The notes below the pieces were generated by a model. That model saw only the letters and a list, made by a program, of their open reading frames with translations, made no database searches and was not told the origin of the DNA. From Acidimicrobiales bacterium (GTDB taxonomy: Bacteria > Actinomycetota > Acidimicrobiia > Acidimicrobiales > Ilumatobacteraceae), in the NCBI GenBank assembly GCA_030833305.1, contig JAURHL010000021.1, forward strand, positions 1 through 18,011: a DNA stretch of 18,011 nt. The letters run 5' to 3'. Positions 17,879 to 18,011 of the stretch are shown here, piece after piece. Position numbers and translations under genes: made by a program. The first letter of the stretch is position 1. Each line of letters starts with the position of its first letter.

Positions 17879-18011
17879 GCGTTTAACCCATCTCAGCGCG
17901 CCGCGCGCGTCGCGAGGTGCCGCCGCATCATCCTTAAGGGAAAATTGATCCAGTCAAAAAACACATCGACGCAATCGATCGCACATATCTTCGCGAGCAC
18001 TGCGCCGAATC
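17879..18011 (-). promoter_or_regulatory. metH upstream region with AT-rich promoter-like segment
   Basis: About 130 bases lie upstream of metH. The stretch 17931-17975 is clearly more AT-rich than the rest of the window. On the minus strand it has TTGACT (17957-17952), a -35 match, followed 14-16 bases later by TTAAGGAT, a poor -10. Downstream is a GC-rich, self-complementary CG stretch (about 17896-17915). A 12-codon ORF, MMRRHLATRAAR, runs from 17931 to 17893. I see no recognisable riboswitch fold, and too little leader is available for a cobalamin riboswitch. Confidence 0.35.

Noticed and set aside
17879..18011. Cobalamin or SAM riboswitch ahead of metH
   Set aside because: The visible leader is short and I could not see conserved core elements of either class; a covariance-model search on the extended region would settle it.

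Overview
The window is about 18 kb of high-GC DNA that reads as chromosomal sequence from an actinomycete, most likely in or near class Acidimicrobiia (Ilumatobacter-like). This placement is inferred, not proven. It rests on the strong GC bias in third codon positions, an F420-type luciferase-like oxidoreductase, a CaiB-type CoA-transferase, actinobacterial-style MetH and TesB-like proteins, and several genes whose -10 hexamer sits right before the start codon (leaderless transcription). I see no rRNA, tRNA, CRISPR array, IS element or prophage gene.

Layout. (1) 1-3470, minus strand: a minor-pilin operon of three genes in PilV-, PilW-, PilX-like order, overlapping one another; the last runs off the left edge. 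The middle gene is the most unusual in the window: a type IV prepilin N-terminus fused to a von Willebrand factor A domain with an intact MIDAS, followed by a SpaA-like beta domain. It looks like an adhesin carried on a type IV pilus. (2) 3591-7598, minus strand: an overlapping three-gene operon (amidase, MFS transporter, class III CoA-transferase). (3) 7649-9549, plus strand: a TesB-like acyl-CoA thioesterase and an F420-dependent LLM oxidoreductase, divergent from the amidase operon across a 50-bp double promoter. Blocks 2 and 3 may form one uptake and degradation (or modification) pathway for an amide or carboxylic acid; the substrate is unknown. (4) 9570-9899, minus strand: a small unrecognised protein whose C-terminus is a perfect 9-residue tandem repeat; a hairpin separates it from the oxidoreductase. 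(5) 9979-13638, plus strand: two adjacent ABC exporter half-transporters forming an asymmetric heterodimer, with one degenerate and one consensus ATP site. (6) 13651-17868, minus strand: a membrane-anchored YceI protein downstream of metH. As given, metH carries a frameshift near 16689 and an N-terminus that does not match the family. (7) 17879-18011: the metH upstream region, with an AT-rich promoter-like stretch.

The window is densely coded. The longest stretch without a gene is the roughly 130 bases at the right edge; the other gaps are 12 to about 120 bases.
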